Below are positions 11,584 through 22,352 of a DNA stretch of 64,000 bases, in pieces. The notes beneath the pieces are model-generated. The model was not told the origin of the DNA, made no database searches, and worked only from the letters and a program-made list of their open reading frames with translations. Source of the DNA: Nemertoderma westbladi (Eukaryota > Xenacoelomorpha > Nemertodermatida > Nemertodermatidae); the NCBI GenBank assembly GCA_032718475.1, contig JAUCBJ010007021.1, forward strand, positions 33,536 to 97,535, read 5' to 3'. The stretch's first letter is position 1. Every line of letters begins with the position of its first letter. Both the position numbers and the translations under genes were made by a program.

Positions 11584-13032
11584 ATGACGGAATTAATAGA
11601 AGATGACCTTGGTATTAGAGAGCGATATACTCTACCTTTACAAGCGTTTGTGGATAGCTTGATACGCGGTGAAGCCGATCCGACTATTACGGAGGACGAT
11701 GGTCGTTATATCGAACCGCCGATGTCCCAAGAGCAACTTACGCGTGAATTGGACTATCGAAAATTAACCGCTCGCTATACGCATCGTAATGGTACGTATA
11801 TGGACTTCTTAACTACCGGCCATCCTATCGATTTACATGATACTGATGATGTGGACGCCGAAGGGGAAATGGTTCTATTTAAATATCATACCCAGCGGCG
11901 TCGTAACGATAAACCGAGAATAGATCACGAAAATTCTATTCGTAACAGACTGGGAAGACGAACCAATATGTCTAGAATCTGAGGAGATTCAGCCTATCGC
12001 GCTCGGAACAGCGACAACGATTACATCCTAGAATGGTATCAAGGTCCACAGTGTCTCACTGCGTACGATTATCGCCATGCCAACTATGTTTCTCGACAAC
12101 GTTATCGGTTATGCGCATCGAGAGACCATGTTACGCCCATGGACACAAACGTCCGCTGTTCCTATTTCCACGAACAACCGGCGATGGAAATTTATTGCGC
12201 GTATTGCAGATTTAATAATTTGCACATTTTTGCGGTTTGCCCTCAATTTATGACTCAATGCCATCATTGTCAATTAAAAGGACACGCCAGCTTTGATTGT
12301 CCCTTTAATCATGATTTAGAGAGCGTAGATGAAATGATTGTACTACGTTATATCAGAGCTTGGGAAGCGAACGCTGATTTACATTGTGATTCACGCCATC
12401 GCTATTATCCTGGACGCGCTTACGAAGGAGTTTATGCGTTCCATCCTTATTTGTTTGCCTCCGTCGAGCAGAAATCGCGCCTATCAAGTTATGAACTATT
12501 GAAGCGCGTTGGAGAATGTATTTCAACCAAATATGTACGCAAATTTCTCAGGAGCATTAATCCGAGTGACATCAATTCGTACAACTTAATAAACTTTATC
12601 CGTCAAGATCCAGCCTATGGAGACTTATTTGTCAACTCACACCCCGAGTTACAGGAAGTATATCGACGGCCTTACGAGTACAGAGCCCGCGAACGCGAGT
12701 TGGAAAGAACCATTAAACCAAGGAAGTTTCTAACTGCCTATGGTCCACCCACGGCCCTCGTTCAGACCACTCGTAAAGGACCCGTAAGAGCGGCTGTCTT
12801 GAAACGAGCTCTCAAAGCCGTTAGACCCCTCTCCCCGGACGTTGATGTCAATCAACCCGGTACTTCGACCGGCGGATATACCGATCGCAATCCCATACCT
12901 TCTGATGCAATCATATTGCACCCTTCACCCAGGAGTTATAGCCCTCCTCGTAAAGTGGCTCGCCCCAAAGAGAAAAGGACTCTTGCTAGCTTTAAAAAAC
13001 TGCGTGAACGCCGTCCGCGCAAGAAAGACTAA
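11584..13032 (+). CDS. ORF3 of BEL copy A, zinc-knuckle protein, interrupted by one TGA
   Basis: The frame opens at ATG 11584 and runs to 13032, broken only by TGA at 11980-11982; both halves are in the same frame. The first 132 codons match ORF3 of copy C closely (YTHRNGTYMDFLTTGHPIDL). The second part has two knuckle-like motifs, C-x2-C-x5-H-x4-C and C-x2-C-x4-H-x4-C, at about 12196-12300, then an Arg/Lys-rich C-terminus ending RPRKKD. Just before the TGA a one-base shift gives a better match to copy C, so a pair of compensating frameshifts is likely. Copy C shows a long extra middle part that is absent here. The gene sits in the position where some LTR elements carry env, but no signal peptide or membrane segment is seen. 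Function unknown; nucleic-acid binding is inferred from the knuckles. Confidence 0.65.
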
Positions 13033-13102
13033 CTGTTTAGAGTATTTTTATATTTTAGAAACTGTGATTTTGTATATTTTATAGACTTAAATCCCATTTT
13101 CT

Positions 13103-13110
13103 GGGAGCGG
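13103..13110 (+). promoter_or_regulatory. Purine tract before 3' LTR (probable PPT), copy A
   Basis: GGGAGCGG lies directly against the 3' LTR start TGTAAAAG. The same AAATCCCATTTTCTGGGAGCGG context precedes the 3' LTRs of copies B (44810-44817) and C (minus strand, 54741 upward). By position it is the plus-strand primer site. Confidence 0.7.
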
Positions 13111-14301
13111 TGTAAAAGCTTTTGTGGGATAACTGATACGTTTGCCTTTGCTGGCCAGTTCCCCCCCAGTCGCTAGAATACTCTCAAAGGGATTTATAAC
13201 TAAAATAGTGCAAGCTACCAGCTTATTGGCTGATGTGCTATACGGAGATATCTGGGCTCAGTTTAATCGGCCAACTAGCTTAGAGAGGTTGCCTTAGCCT
13301 TGCTGCCCGTGTCGGCCAATAGAATTTGCGTGGGCGTTGATTTCGACCTATCCCAGCGCTACTGAACTGAATTTCCTATCACTATGCTCATCCTCTGTGT
13401 TGAACGGGGCTTCGTGGAATAAGGGTTTTTGGTATACTCGTATAGTGGTAGTAGTCATATGATTTTATATGATTCTGTTGTTATGTTCCCATTTTTCGCC
13501 ATAACACCGGCTTTTTGGGAAGAACTCTAGTAAAACTGCTTAAATTATCGAAAGTATAAACTGTTACCTAACCTACCGATCAATCTAATCAATCAACCTA
13601 CCTATTAATCATATTGTTTGTACTGTTATTTACCGTCAGTTATTAATTGTATCTATTTGTTGATGGAAATATTGCTCTTTGGAGAATACTGATAAATCAC
13701 CCAAATTTCCCAATTTTCTTGATACACTACAGGTTAGAGAGACAGGCTATATATAACAATTGCGATTTATATTAATGTGGTGTATTGAATCTAATGTTAT
13801 TTAGCAGACCCTACATGAGTCAATTACTGCTCTCTTTATGTGTGATCAAATATACTGACGGTCGGCAGAATAGTGTGCATGATTGTGATTGGTAACAAAG
13901 TATTTCCTAAAGAATACGCTTTATACTTTAATCATAAGCAGTATCGTTGCGTTTAGTATAAGTCCTAGTTCTGTTTAAATAGATAGAGCGCCACGTCCTA
14001 AAGGAACTGTTAATATTTCCCGAAAGCCAATAATATCTGTCAGGAATTAATTATTAACGATCTATCGAATAATACAGTAAGTTTACACTGCAACCTTACA
14101 CTGCGATAATAAAATTTAAGCATCCGAATTCAGCCTCCCGGGTGTAGATCCATCGGGTGAATGATCGCGCATGGGCTGACTTCGGCTAATGTTTTGTGTA
14201 TTAGCATAAAATATCGTCGTATGCTAAAGGTGTTTTAATTAACTAAAAAACATATAAATTTTGGCAGGTTAAACTGCTAAAGGTCTTCAAAAGCGCGAAC
14301 A
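13111..14301 (+). repeat. 3' LTR of BEL copy A
   Basis: Matches 1411-2601 with about three substitutions. It ends GCGCGAACA and is followed by the right target duplication ACTTA and then resumed satellite. Confidence 0.95.
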
Positions 14302-17300
14302 ACTTAGCATATTTCACTATAACGTACCATATTTCACTATATATTACCATATTTCACTATAACTTACCATATTTCACTATAACGTACCATATTTCACTAT
14401 AACGTACCATATTTCACTATAACTTACCATATTTCACTATAACTTACCATATTTCACTATAACTTACCATATTTCACTATAACTTACCATATTTCACTAT
14501 AACGTACCATATTTCACTATATATTACCATATTTCACTATAACTTACCATATTTCACTATAACGTACCATATTTCACTGTAACGTACCATATTTCACTAT
14601 AACTTACCATATTTCACTATAACTTACCATATTTCACTATAACTTACCATATTTCACTATAACTTACCATATTTCACTATAACGTACCATATTTCACTAT
14701 ATATTACCATATTTCACTATAACTTACCATATCTCACTAAAACTTACCATATTTCACTATAACGTACCATATTTCACTATAACTTACTATATGTCACTAT
14801 AACTTACTTTATTTTACTATAACTTACCATATTTCACTATAACTTAGCATATTTCACTATAACGTACCATATTTCACTATATATTACCATATTTCACTAT
14901 AACTTACCATATTTCACTATAACGTACCATATTTCACTATAACGTACCATATTTCACTATAACTTACCATATTTCACTATAACTTACCATATTTCACTAT
15001 AACTTACCATATTTCACTATAACTTACCATATTTCACTATAACTTACCAAATTTCACTATAACGTACCATATTTCACTATAACTTCCCATATTTCAATAT
15101 AACTTACCATATTTCACTATATCTAACCATATTTCACATTTCTTACCATATCTCACTAAAACTTACCATATTTCACTATAACGTACCATATTTCACTATA
15201 TATTACCATATTCCACTATAACTTACCATATTTCACTATAACGTACCATATTTCACTATATATTACCATATTTCACTATAACTTACCATATCTCACTAAA
15301 ACTTACCATATTTCACTATAACGTACCATATTTCACTATATATTACCATATTTCACTATAACTTACCATATTTCACTATAACGTACTATATTTCACTATA
15401 ACTTACCATATTTCACTGTAACTTACCATGTTTCACTATAACGTACCATATTTCACTATAACTTACTATATGTCACTATAACTTACTATATTTCACTATA
15501 ACTTACCATATTTCACTATAACTTACTATAATTCACTATAACGTACCATATTTCACTATATATTACCATATTTCACTATAACTTACCATATTTCACTATA
15601 ACGTACCATATTTCACTATAACGTACCATATTTCACTATAACTTACCATATTTCACTATAACTTAGCATATTTCACTATAACGTACCATATTTCACTATA
15701 TATTACCATATTTCACTATAACTTACCATATTTCACTATAACGTACCATATTTCACTATAACGTACCATATTTCACTATAACTTACCATATTTCACTATA
15801 ACTTACCATATTTCACTATAACTTACCATATTTCACTATAACTTACCATATTTCACTATAACTTACCAAATTTCACTATAACGTACCATATTTCACTATA
15901 ACTTCCCATATTTCAATATAACTTACCATATTTCACTATATCTAACCATATTTCACATTTCTTACCATATCTCACTAAAACTTACCATATTTCACTATAA
16001 CGTACCATATTTCACTATATATTACCATATTCCACTATAACTTACCATATTTCACTATAACGTACCATATTTCACTATATATTACCATATTTCACTATAA
16101 CTTACCATATCTCACTAAAACTTACCATATTTCACTATAACGTACCATATTTCACTATATATTACCATATTTCACTATAACTTACCATATTTCACTATAA
16201 CGTACTATATTTCACTATAACTTACCATATTTCACTGTAACTTACCATGTTTCACTATAACGTACCATATTTCACTATAACTTACTATATGTCACTATAA
16301 CTTACTATATTTCACTATAACTTACCATATTTCACTATAACTTACCATAATTCACTATAACGTACCATATTTCACTATATATTACCATATTTCACTATAA
16401 CTTACCATATTTCACTATAACGTACCATATTTCACTATAACGTACCATATTTCACTATAACTTACCATATTTCACTATAACTTACCATATCTCACTAAAA
16501 CTTACCATATTTCACTATAACGTACCATATTTCACTATATATTACCATATTTCACTATAACTTACCATATCTCACTAAAACTTACCATATTTCACTATAA
16601 CGTACCATATTTCACTATATTACCATATTTCACTATAACTTACCATATTTCACTATAACGTACCATATTTCACAATAACGTACCATATTTCACTATAACT
16701 TACCATATTGCACTATAACTTACTATATTTCACTATAACTTACCATATTTCACTATAACTTACCATATTTCACTATAACTTACCATATTTCACTATAACG
16801 TACCATATTTCACTATAACTTACCATATTTCACTATAACTTACTATATTTCACTATAACTTACCATATTTCACTATAACTTACCATATTTCACTATAACT
16901 TACCATATTTCACTATAACTTACCATATTTCACTATAACTTACCATATTTCACTATAACTTACCATATTTCACTATAACTTACTATATTTCACTATACCT
17001 TACCATATTTCACTATAACTTACCATATTTCACTATAACGTACCATATTTCACTATAACTTACTATATGTCACTATAACTTACTATATTTCACTATAACT
17101 TACCATATTTCACTATAACTTACCATATTTCACTATAACGTACCATATTTCACTATATATTACCATATTTCACTATAACTTACCATATTTCACTATAACG
17201 TACCATATTTCACTATAACGTACCATATTTCACTATAACTTACCATATTTCACTATAACTTACTATATTTCACTATAACTTACCATATTTCACTATAACT

Positions 17301-17663
17301 TACCATATTTCACTATAACTTACCATATTTCACTATAACTTACCATATTTCACTATAACGTACCATATTTCACTATAACTTACTATATGTCACTATAACT
17401 TACTATATTTCACTATAACTTACCATATTTCACTATAACTTAGCATATTTCATTATAACGTACCATATTTCACTATATATTACCATATTTCACTATAACT
17501 TACCATATTTCACTATAACGTACCATATTTCACTATAACGTACCATATTTCACTATAACTTACCATATTTCACTATAACTTACCATATTTCACTATAACT
17601 TACCATATTTCACTATAACTTACCATATTTTACTATAACTTACCATATTTAACTATAACTTAC
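14302..17663. repeat. 20-bp satellite array abutting an exon donor site
   Basis: About 168 units of AACTTACCATATTTCACTAT. In the host-gene direction (minus strand) the unit reads GTAAGTTATAGTGAAATATG, beginning with a consensus 5' splice site. The exon ending at 17664 finishes TGTGAAATTTG and is followed by GTAAGTTATAG, so the unit equals the last 10 exon bases plus the first 10 intron bases. Variants carry GTACGTT or GTAATAT instead of GTAAGTT. There is higher-order order: the marker unit CTTCCCATATTTCAATAT recurs 819 bp apart (about 15082 and 15901) with the same neighbours. Confidence 0.95.
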
Positions 17664-17783
17664 CAAATTTCACATTGTCCCGGAGCCTCTTCATCGCATT
17701 GCAATACATCACCTTCGTAGGGACATTCACATTCGCAATCTGAAGGAGGAATGTCGCAGTCCATAACTCCATCCTTACAGATG
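17664..17783 (-). CDS. Mucin-like gene exon: VWC-like cysteine-rich segment
   Basis: On the minus strand, acceptor TGATTAACAG precedes the exon and donor TTTG/GTAAGT follows it (phase 2 to 2, 120 bp). It codes for a cysteine-rich segment including CKDGVMDC, CECECPY and GQCEI. This looks like the continuation of the VWC module begun in the previous exon, plus a further acidic Cys-rich stretch. Its last ten bases are homologous to the 20-bp satellite unit that fills the following intron. No stop codon occurs in the exon, so the gene continues to the left of the window or beyond the satellite. Confidence 0.75.
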
Positions 17784-17942
17784 CTGTTAATCAAATAAAC
17801 AATTAATTCGGCATAGACAATATTAGTGAACGGAAAACCGAATATTAATGAACATAAAATTCACAGGAACAATTACTAAATGTCTGAGGTTTCATTACTA
17901 CCATCTATATTACTCATAGTAAATACACTAATATAAACTTAC
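17784..17942 (-). other. Short intron of the mucin-like gene
   Basis: A 159-bp A/T-rich intron with donor GTAAGTTTATAT at 17942 and acceptor AACAG at 17784. No satellite is present, unlike the introns on either side. Confidence 0.75.
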
Positions 17943-18171
17943 CAGGTAACATTACCACATTCAAACTGCTCGGTGTAGGTCCATCCTGGGGGGTAAACTC
18001 CGGTATCTGTTGTGCAGTTGCACTCCGAGATGGGACCTTCGATAGTTTCACCATCCGGTGGACAGCAGCCAGGTTCACAGTCGTCCTCGTCTTCGCATTC
18101 AGGCGACTGGCCCTCGCAGGTATACTCACACTTATTGGCGCAATCGCATGGGGTCAATGGCGGCGCGCATG
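17943..18171 (-). CDS. Mucin-like gene exon: TIL-like plus start of VWC module
   Basis: 229 bp, phase 1 to 2, with acceptor CCAATCAG and donor CCTG/GTAAGT. The first part (CDCANKCEYTC ... CEPGCCPPDG) has the cysteine spacing of a trypsin-inhibitor-like (TIL) module. The second part (CNCTTDTGVYPPGWTYTEQF, then ECGNVT) looks like the first half of a VWC module, whose next Cys codon is split across the intron (TG/C). It is rich in Asp and Glu and has 12 whole Cys codons. A disulfide-rich extracellular segment is inferred; exact module names are by eye. Confidence 0.8.
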
Positions 18172-18234
18172 CTGATTGGATAAATATTGAAGATCAAGAG
18201 TAGACCTCATTGCACGGACTTAGACCTGCCTACT
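18172..18234 (-). other. Acceptor-side remnant of satellite intron
   Basis: The only non-repetitive part of the 1.65-kb intron between the TSP1 and TIL/VWC exons. It holds the polypyrimidine and acceptor region ATTTATCCAATCAG. Confidence 0.6.
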
Positions 18235-19823
18235 AGATTAACTTACTAGGACGAATAAGTTCAGGACGGTAACATACTAGACGTTCGTGTAACGTACTAG
18301 TCGGACATGTAACTTTAACTTACGAGGCGGTAAGTAACTTACTAGACGGACATCCAACTTACTAGACGGACATGTGACTTACTAGACGGACATGTAACTT
18401 ACTAGACGGACATGTAACTTACTTGATGGACATGTAACTTTAACCTACAAGGCGGTATGAAAATTACTAGACGGACATGTAACATACTAGACGGACATGT
18501 AAATTACTAGACTGACATGTAACATATTATAAGAACATGTAACTTACAAGATGGACGTGTACGTGTAACTTACTAGACGAACATGTAACTTACTAGATGG
18601 ACATGTAACTTACTAGATGGACATGTAACTTACTAGATGGACATGTAACTTACTAGATTGACATGTAACTTCTAGACGGACATGTAACTTCTAGACGGCA
18701 AGTAACGTACTAGATGGACATGTAACTTACTAGATGGACGTGTACGTGTAACTTACTAGACGAAAATATAACTTACTAGATGGACGTGTAACTTATTCGA
18801 CGGACATGTAACTTACTAGATGGACATGTAACTTACTAGAAGGACTTGTAACTTACTACATGGATATGTAACTTACTAGGCGGACATGTAACTTACTAGA
18901 TGGACGTCTAACTTACTAGACAGGCAAATAACTTACTAGATGGACGTGTAACTTACTAGATGGACATGTAACTTACTAGATTGACATGTAACTTCTAGAC
19001 GGACATGTAACTTCTAGACGGCAAGTAACGTACTAGATGGACATGTAACTTACTAGATGGACGTGTACGTGTAACTTACTAGACGAAAATATAACTTACT
19101 AGATGGACGTGTAACTTATTCGACGGACATGTAACTTACTAGATGGACATGTAACTTACTAGAAGGACTTGTAACTTACTACATGGATATGTAACTTACT
19201 AGGCGGACATGTAACTTACTAGATGGACGTCTAACTTACTAGACAGGCAAATAACTTACTAGATGGACGTGTAACCTATTAGACTGACATGTAACTTACT
19301 AGACGGACATGTAACTTACTAGATGGACGTGTAAGTGTAACTTACTAGACGAACATGTAACTTACTAGATGGACATCATGTAACTTACTAGATGAACATG
19401 TAACTTACTAGACGGACATGTAACTTACTAGACGGACATGTAACTTACTAGATGGACGTGTACGTGTAACTTACTAGACGAAAATATAACTTACTAGATG
19501 GACGTGTAACTTATTCGACGGACATGTAACTTACTAGATGGACATGTAACTTACTACATGGATATGTAACTTACTAGGCGGACATGTAACTTACTAGATG
19601 GACGTCTAACTTACTAGACATGCAAATAACTTACTAGATGGACGTGTATCCTATTAGACTGACATGTAACTTACTAGACGGACATGTAACTTACTAGATG
19701 GACGTGTAAGTGTAACTTACTAGACGAACATGTAACTTACTAGATGGACATCATGTAACTTACTAGATGGACATGTAACTTACTAGATGGACATGTAACT
19801 TACTAGACGGACATGTAACTTAC
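18235..19823. repeat. Second 20-bp satellite, starting at the TSP1 exon donor
   Basis: About 78 units reading, on the minus strand, GTAAGTTACATGTCCATCTA with variants (TGTCCGTCTA, ACATCATG and others). The first unit begins exactly at the intron's first base, directly after the exon sequence TGCGAAA. The array fills nearly the whole 1652-bp intron. A block of about 310 bp (for example 18651-18960 against 18964-19270) is itself duplicated. It is unrelated in sequence to the 17663 array apart from the shared GTAAGTTA start. Confidence 0.95.
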
Positions 19824-19970
19824 TTTCGCAGGTAGAGGCTGCACAAACTTGCATCTCGGATTCCGTATCGACTATTTCCCCATCCCGAATACATTCTCTC
19901 ATTCTGGTTATCTTTCCGGCAGTGGAGCATGTCGCATCGCACTCTGTCCATGGTGTCCAGTCCTCCCAAA
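19824..19970 (-). CDS. Mucin-like gene exon: thrombospondin type 1 repeat
   Basis: A symmetric phase 1-1 exon of 147 bp with acceptor TTTTCTCAG and donor GAAA/GTAAGT. It codes for a TSP1 repeat: the Trp ladder WEDWTPWTEC, then CSTAGKITRMREC and a final CAASTCE. The conserved WxxWxxW, the CxxTC-like step and the Arg layer are visible, and the length (49 residues) is normal for the domain. Extracellular; TSP1 repeats often carry C-mannose and O-fucose, and the WxxW sites needed for C-mannosylation are present. The split Val codon at its start joins in phase with the giant exon (G/TT), which supports direct splicing between them. Confidence 0.9.
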
Positions 19971-20059
19971 CTGAGAAAATTCAATTAAATTAATTTCGTT
20001 AACATCCCAATAAAATTACAAACACACAATTTCAAGAAATTAAAAATAAAACCATGAAA
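19971..20059 (-). other. Acceptor-side intron sequence before TSP1 exon
   Basis: A/T-rich intron end with the acceptor ATTTTCTCAG. The LINE fragment begins immediately upstream in gene direction. Confidence 0.5.
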
Positions 20060-21042
20060 AGTGTAAATGTAAATGTATCCCGTTTGGTTTCCGTTGGAAT
20101 CCACCGGCATTTCGAATAGAAATTAATGATATTCAATTGCCTTGGGTTAAAGATGCTACTCATCTAGGAATACTTATCGATTATAAGTGCCGTTTAACTG
20201 GTGATATTTTGAGAAAAAGGGGACAATTTATTGGTAAACTAAATAATATTAAGCAAGAATTTGGATTTGCACATCCTAGTAATATTTTACAAATACAGAG
20301 ATTATATGCAATGTCGTTTTATGGTAGTAATACCTGGAATTTGTGGTCTGATGAGTGCCGTAGATTATTAACAAGTTGGAATATTAACGTTAGGATTACC
20401 TGTCGTCTACCATACAATTCTCATAGGTTCATAGTGCAGGAAATTCCGGGTTTTATGCACCCATGGGTGATTATTTGTAAAAATTTCGTAACTTTCAGCA
20501 ATACTTTATTACACTCAAATAGGACGTGCATACGGTTTTTAGCTAAACTGTTGTTATCGGATTGCAGGTCAATAAGTGGTAGAAATTTACGTAATATTGC
20601 AACAGAGTGTGGTACTTCAAACATATCTATTTTAACCTGCATTAATTAGTACGAAACTTAAGTATGTTTCTATTCCATCAGGTGAAGAATGGAAAGTAGA
20701 AGATACATGTAAAGATTTAATTGATGCCTTAATCAGTTTTTCGGTGATTCCGGGTTTCGAAGGTGAAGGTCAAAGTTTACTAAACTATATTTCATCGTGC
20801 TAGGAGTAAGTAAATAGTTATTTTTTCGTTAACTTTTGTTGTATGTATAAGTATTGTGCATATTGAATATAGTATATTCCCGTGCCATTTATACACCACA
20901 CTACATACGCTCTTTATAATATGTGCTACTAATAATTACCATACTACAGTGCTGTGCCAATAATTATTAATGTAGTGTTACTTTACTTAATTTGTACTTA
21001 TACGTTGTATAATGTACGTAATAAACAAATCAAATCAAATAG
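20060..21042 (+). pseudogene. 5'-truncated LINE fragment: RT C-terminal region
   Basis: The frame 20104-20649 (open from about 20104, first ATG-like start near 20137) matches the post-catalytic part of a CR1/L2-type LINE ORF2: PWVKDATHLGILID, FIGKLNNIKQEF, YAMSFYGSNTWNLW, CRLPYNSHRF and GRNLRNIATECG. A stop at 20647 and a +1 shift follow; the last block (KYVSIPSGEEWKVEDTCKDL) continues in another frame to a stop at about 20811. A short 3' UTR ends in AAATCAAATCAAAT at 21028-21041, a probable target-primed tail. It lies in the intron between the giant exon and the TSP1 exon, antisense to the gene. Inactive. Confidence 0.75.
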
Positions 21043-21231
21043 GAATCACTACATCCTCCTATTCATAAGTTTCTGATTTGCAATCTATGATCTGTTTCGC
21101 TATTTGCAAACTGTTTTGATGCCCTTTGATGAACTAACAGGTTACATTTTTTTATTATCATTTGTTTTGTGTCTCACATATCAGAGACGGAGTTACGGTT
21201 ATTGTGAACCTATACTGAATGTGCGAGACGC

Positions 21232-21263
<32 letters not shown>

Positions 21264-21726
21264 CGCAAAACCCGCCTTGGCGAATTAATACCCCGCCTCA
21301 ATGTTAAATTCTCAATTTAGGAAAAGGAGCAGGTTACAGTGGCACGGTATTTTAACCAAAACAATAAACTGAACACAATCGAACAGCTTTCAGTTTTATT
21401 TTTGAGAGTAATCATCTGGTATTTGCGTCCAATTTCCCATGGAGAGGGATGAATTTTTATTGCGTCCAGTTTCCCCCCCGAATGTGCCTGTGCCGTACCC
21501 GGACTGCGCGACACCCTGAATGTTATAGATTGGGACTCCCATCACTTCACTATATAGGCCCCAGTGTATGTCAATCAACGAGTTTGATACAGTCAAAATA
21601 ATAATTTTCAGTCACCCAAAACAGGAAATTACAGTAATTTCAAATCAACAAATTACATTATAATTATCAAAAGGCAAGCAAACAGTCGGCCGAAGTCGGA
21701 GGCGACCCGAAGGCTCTTCTTTCGCT
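21043..21726. other. Intron sequence with a 26-base G run
   Basis: A homopolymer of 26 G lies at 21232-21257. The rest has no convincing gene. It is intronic with respect to the minus-strand mucin-like gene. Homopolymer length is likely to be unreliable in assembly. Confidence 0.5.
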
Positions 21727-22352
21727 AGCTGCTACCCGAGGGTAGGGGTGGGCCGTGGGCGCTACTCCTATTTGCTACCCGAAGGTAGTGGTGTGCGTTA
21801 CTCCTATCTGCTACCCGAAGGTAGGGGTGGGCGCTAATCCTATCTGCTACCCTACGCTATGGGTGGGTGCTACTCCTATGTTGCTACCCTAGGGTAGGGG
21901 TGGGCGCTACTCATATCTGCTACCCGAAGGTAGGGGTGGGCGCTACTCCTACCTGCTACAGGAATATAGGGATGGGCGCTACTCATATCTGCTACCCGAA
22001 GGTAGGGGTGGGCGCTACTCCTATCTGCTACCCGAAGGTAGGGGTGGGCGCTACTCCTATCTGCTACCCGAAGGTAGGGATGGGCGCTACTCATATCTGC
22101 TACCCGAAGGTAGGGGTGGGCGCTACTCCTATCTGCTACCCGAGGGTAGGGGTGGGCGCTACTCCTATTTGCTACACGAATATAGGGGTGGGCGCTACTC
22201 CTATCTTCTACCCGAGGGTAGGAGTGGGCACTACTACTATCTGCTACCCGAGGGTAGGCGTGGGCGCTACTCCTATCTGCTACACAAATATAGGGGTGGG
22301 CGCTACTCCTATCTGCTACCCGAAGGTAGGGGTGGGGTTAGGGTTAGGGTTA
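21727..22352. repeat. 36-bp minisatellite with palindromic core, ending in TTAGGG repeats
   Basis: About 17 units of ATCTGCTACCCGAAGGTAGG followed by GGTGGGCGCTACTCCT. The core CTACCCGAAGGTAG is a perfect short hairpin (CTACC-CGAA-GGTAG). The unit is 36 bp, so a frame stays open across the array, but it is a repeat artefact. The array ends with GGGGTTAGGGTTAGGGTTA (22334-22352), three telomere-like TTAGGG units. Confidence 0.9.

Larger units (their letters stand above)
1411..14301 (+). mobile_element. BEL/Pao LTR retrotransposon copy A, non-autonomous (no RT/RNase H/integrase)
   Basis: A complete element: two LTRs of 1191 bp starting TG and ending CA, flanked by the 5-bp target duplication ACTTA (1406-1410 and 14302-14306). 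I count about three mismatches between the LTRs (near 1681, 1869 and 2549), so the insertion is recent. The order is LTR, 2.7-kb leader holding an 828-bp inverted-repeat insertion, gag-protease ORF, 1.6-kb noncoding spacer, ORF3, purine tract, LTR. Pol is reduced to the aspartic protease joined directly to the short region that normally follows RNase H. No reverse transcriptase YxDD box and no integrase zinc or DDE region is seen in any frame. The BEL/Pao call rests on the DUF1759-like Gag, the DUF1758-like protease and the NPADIASRG motif. The element is antisense to the host gene. Confidence 0.92.

Noticed and set aside
11584-13032. ORF3 as an envelope glycoprotein
   Set aside because: There is no signal peptide, no transmembrane segment, and zinc knuckles instead of an ectodomain; position alone is not enough.
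14302-17660. CRISPR-like regular repeat array
   Set aside because: Units are contiguous 20-mers without unique spacers, in a eukaryotic intron; this is a satellite.
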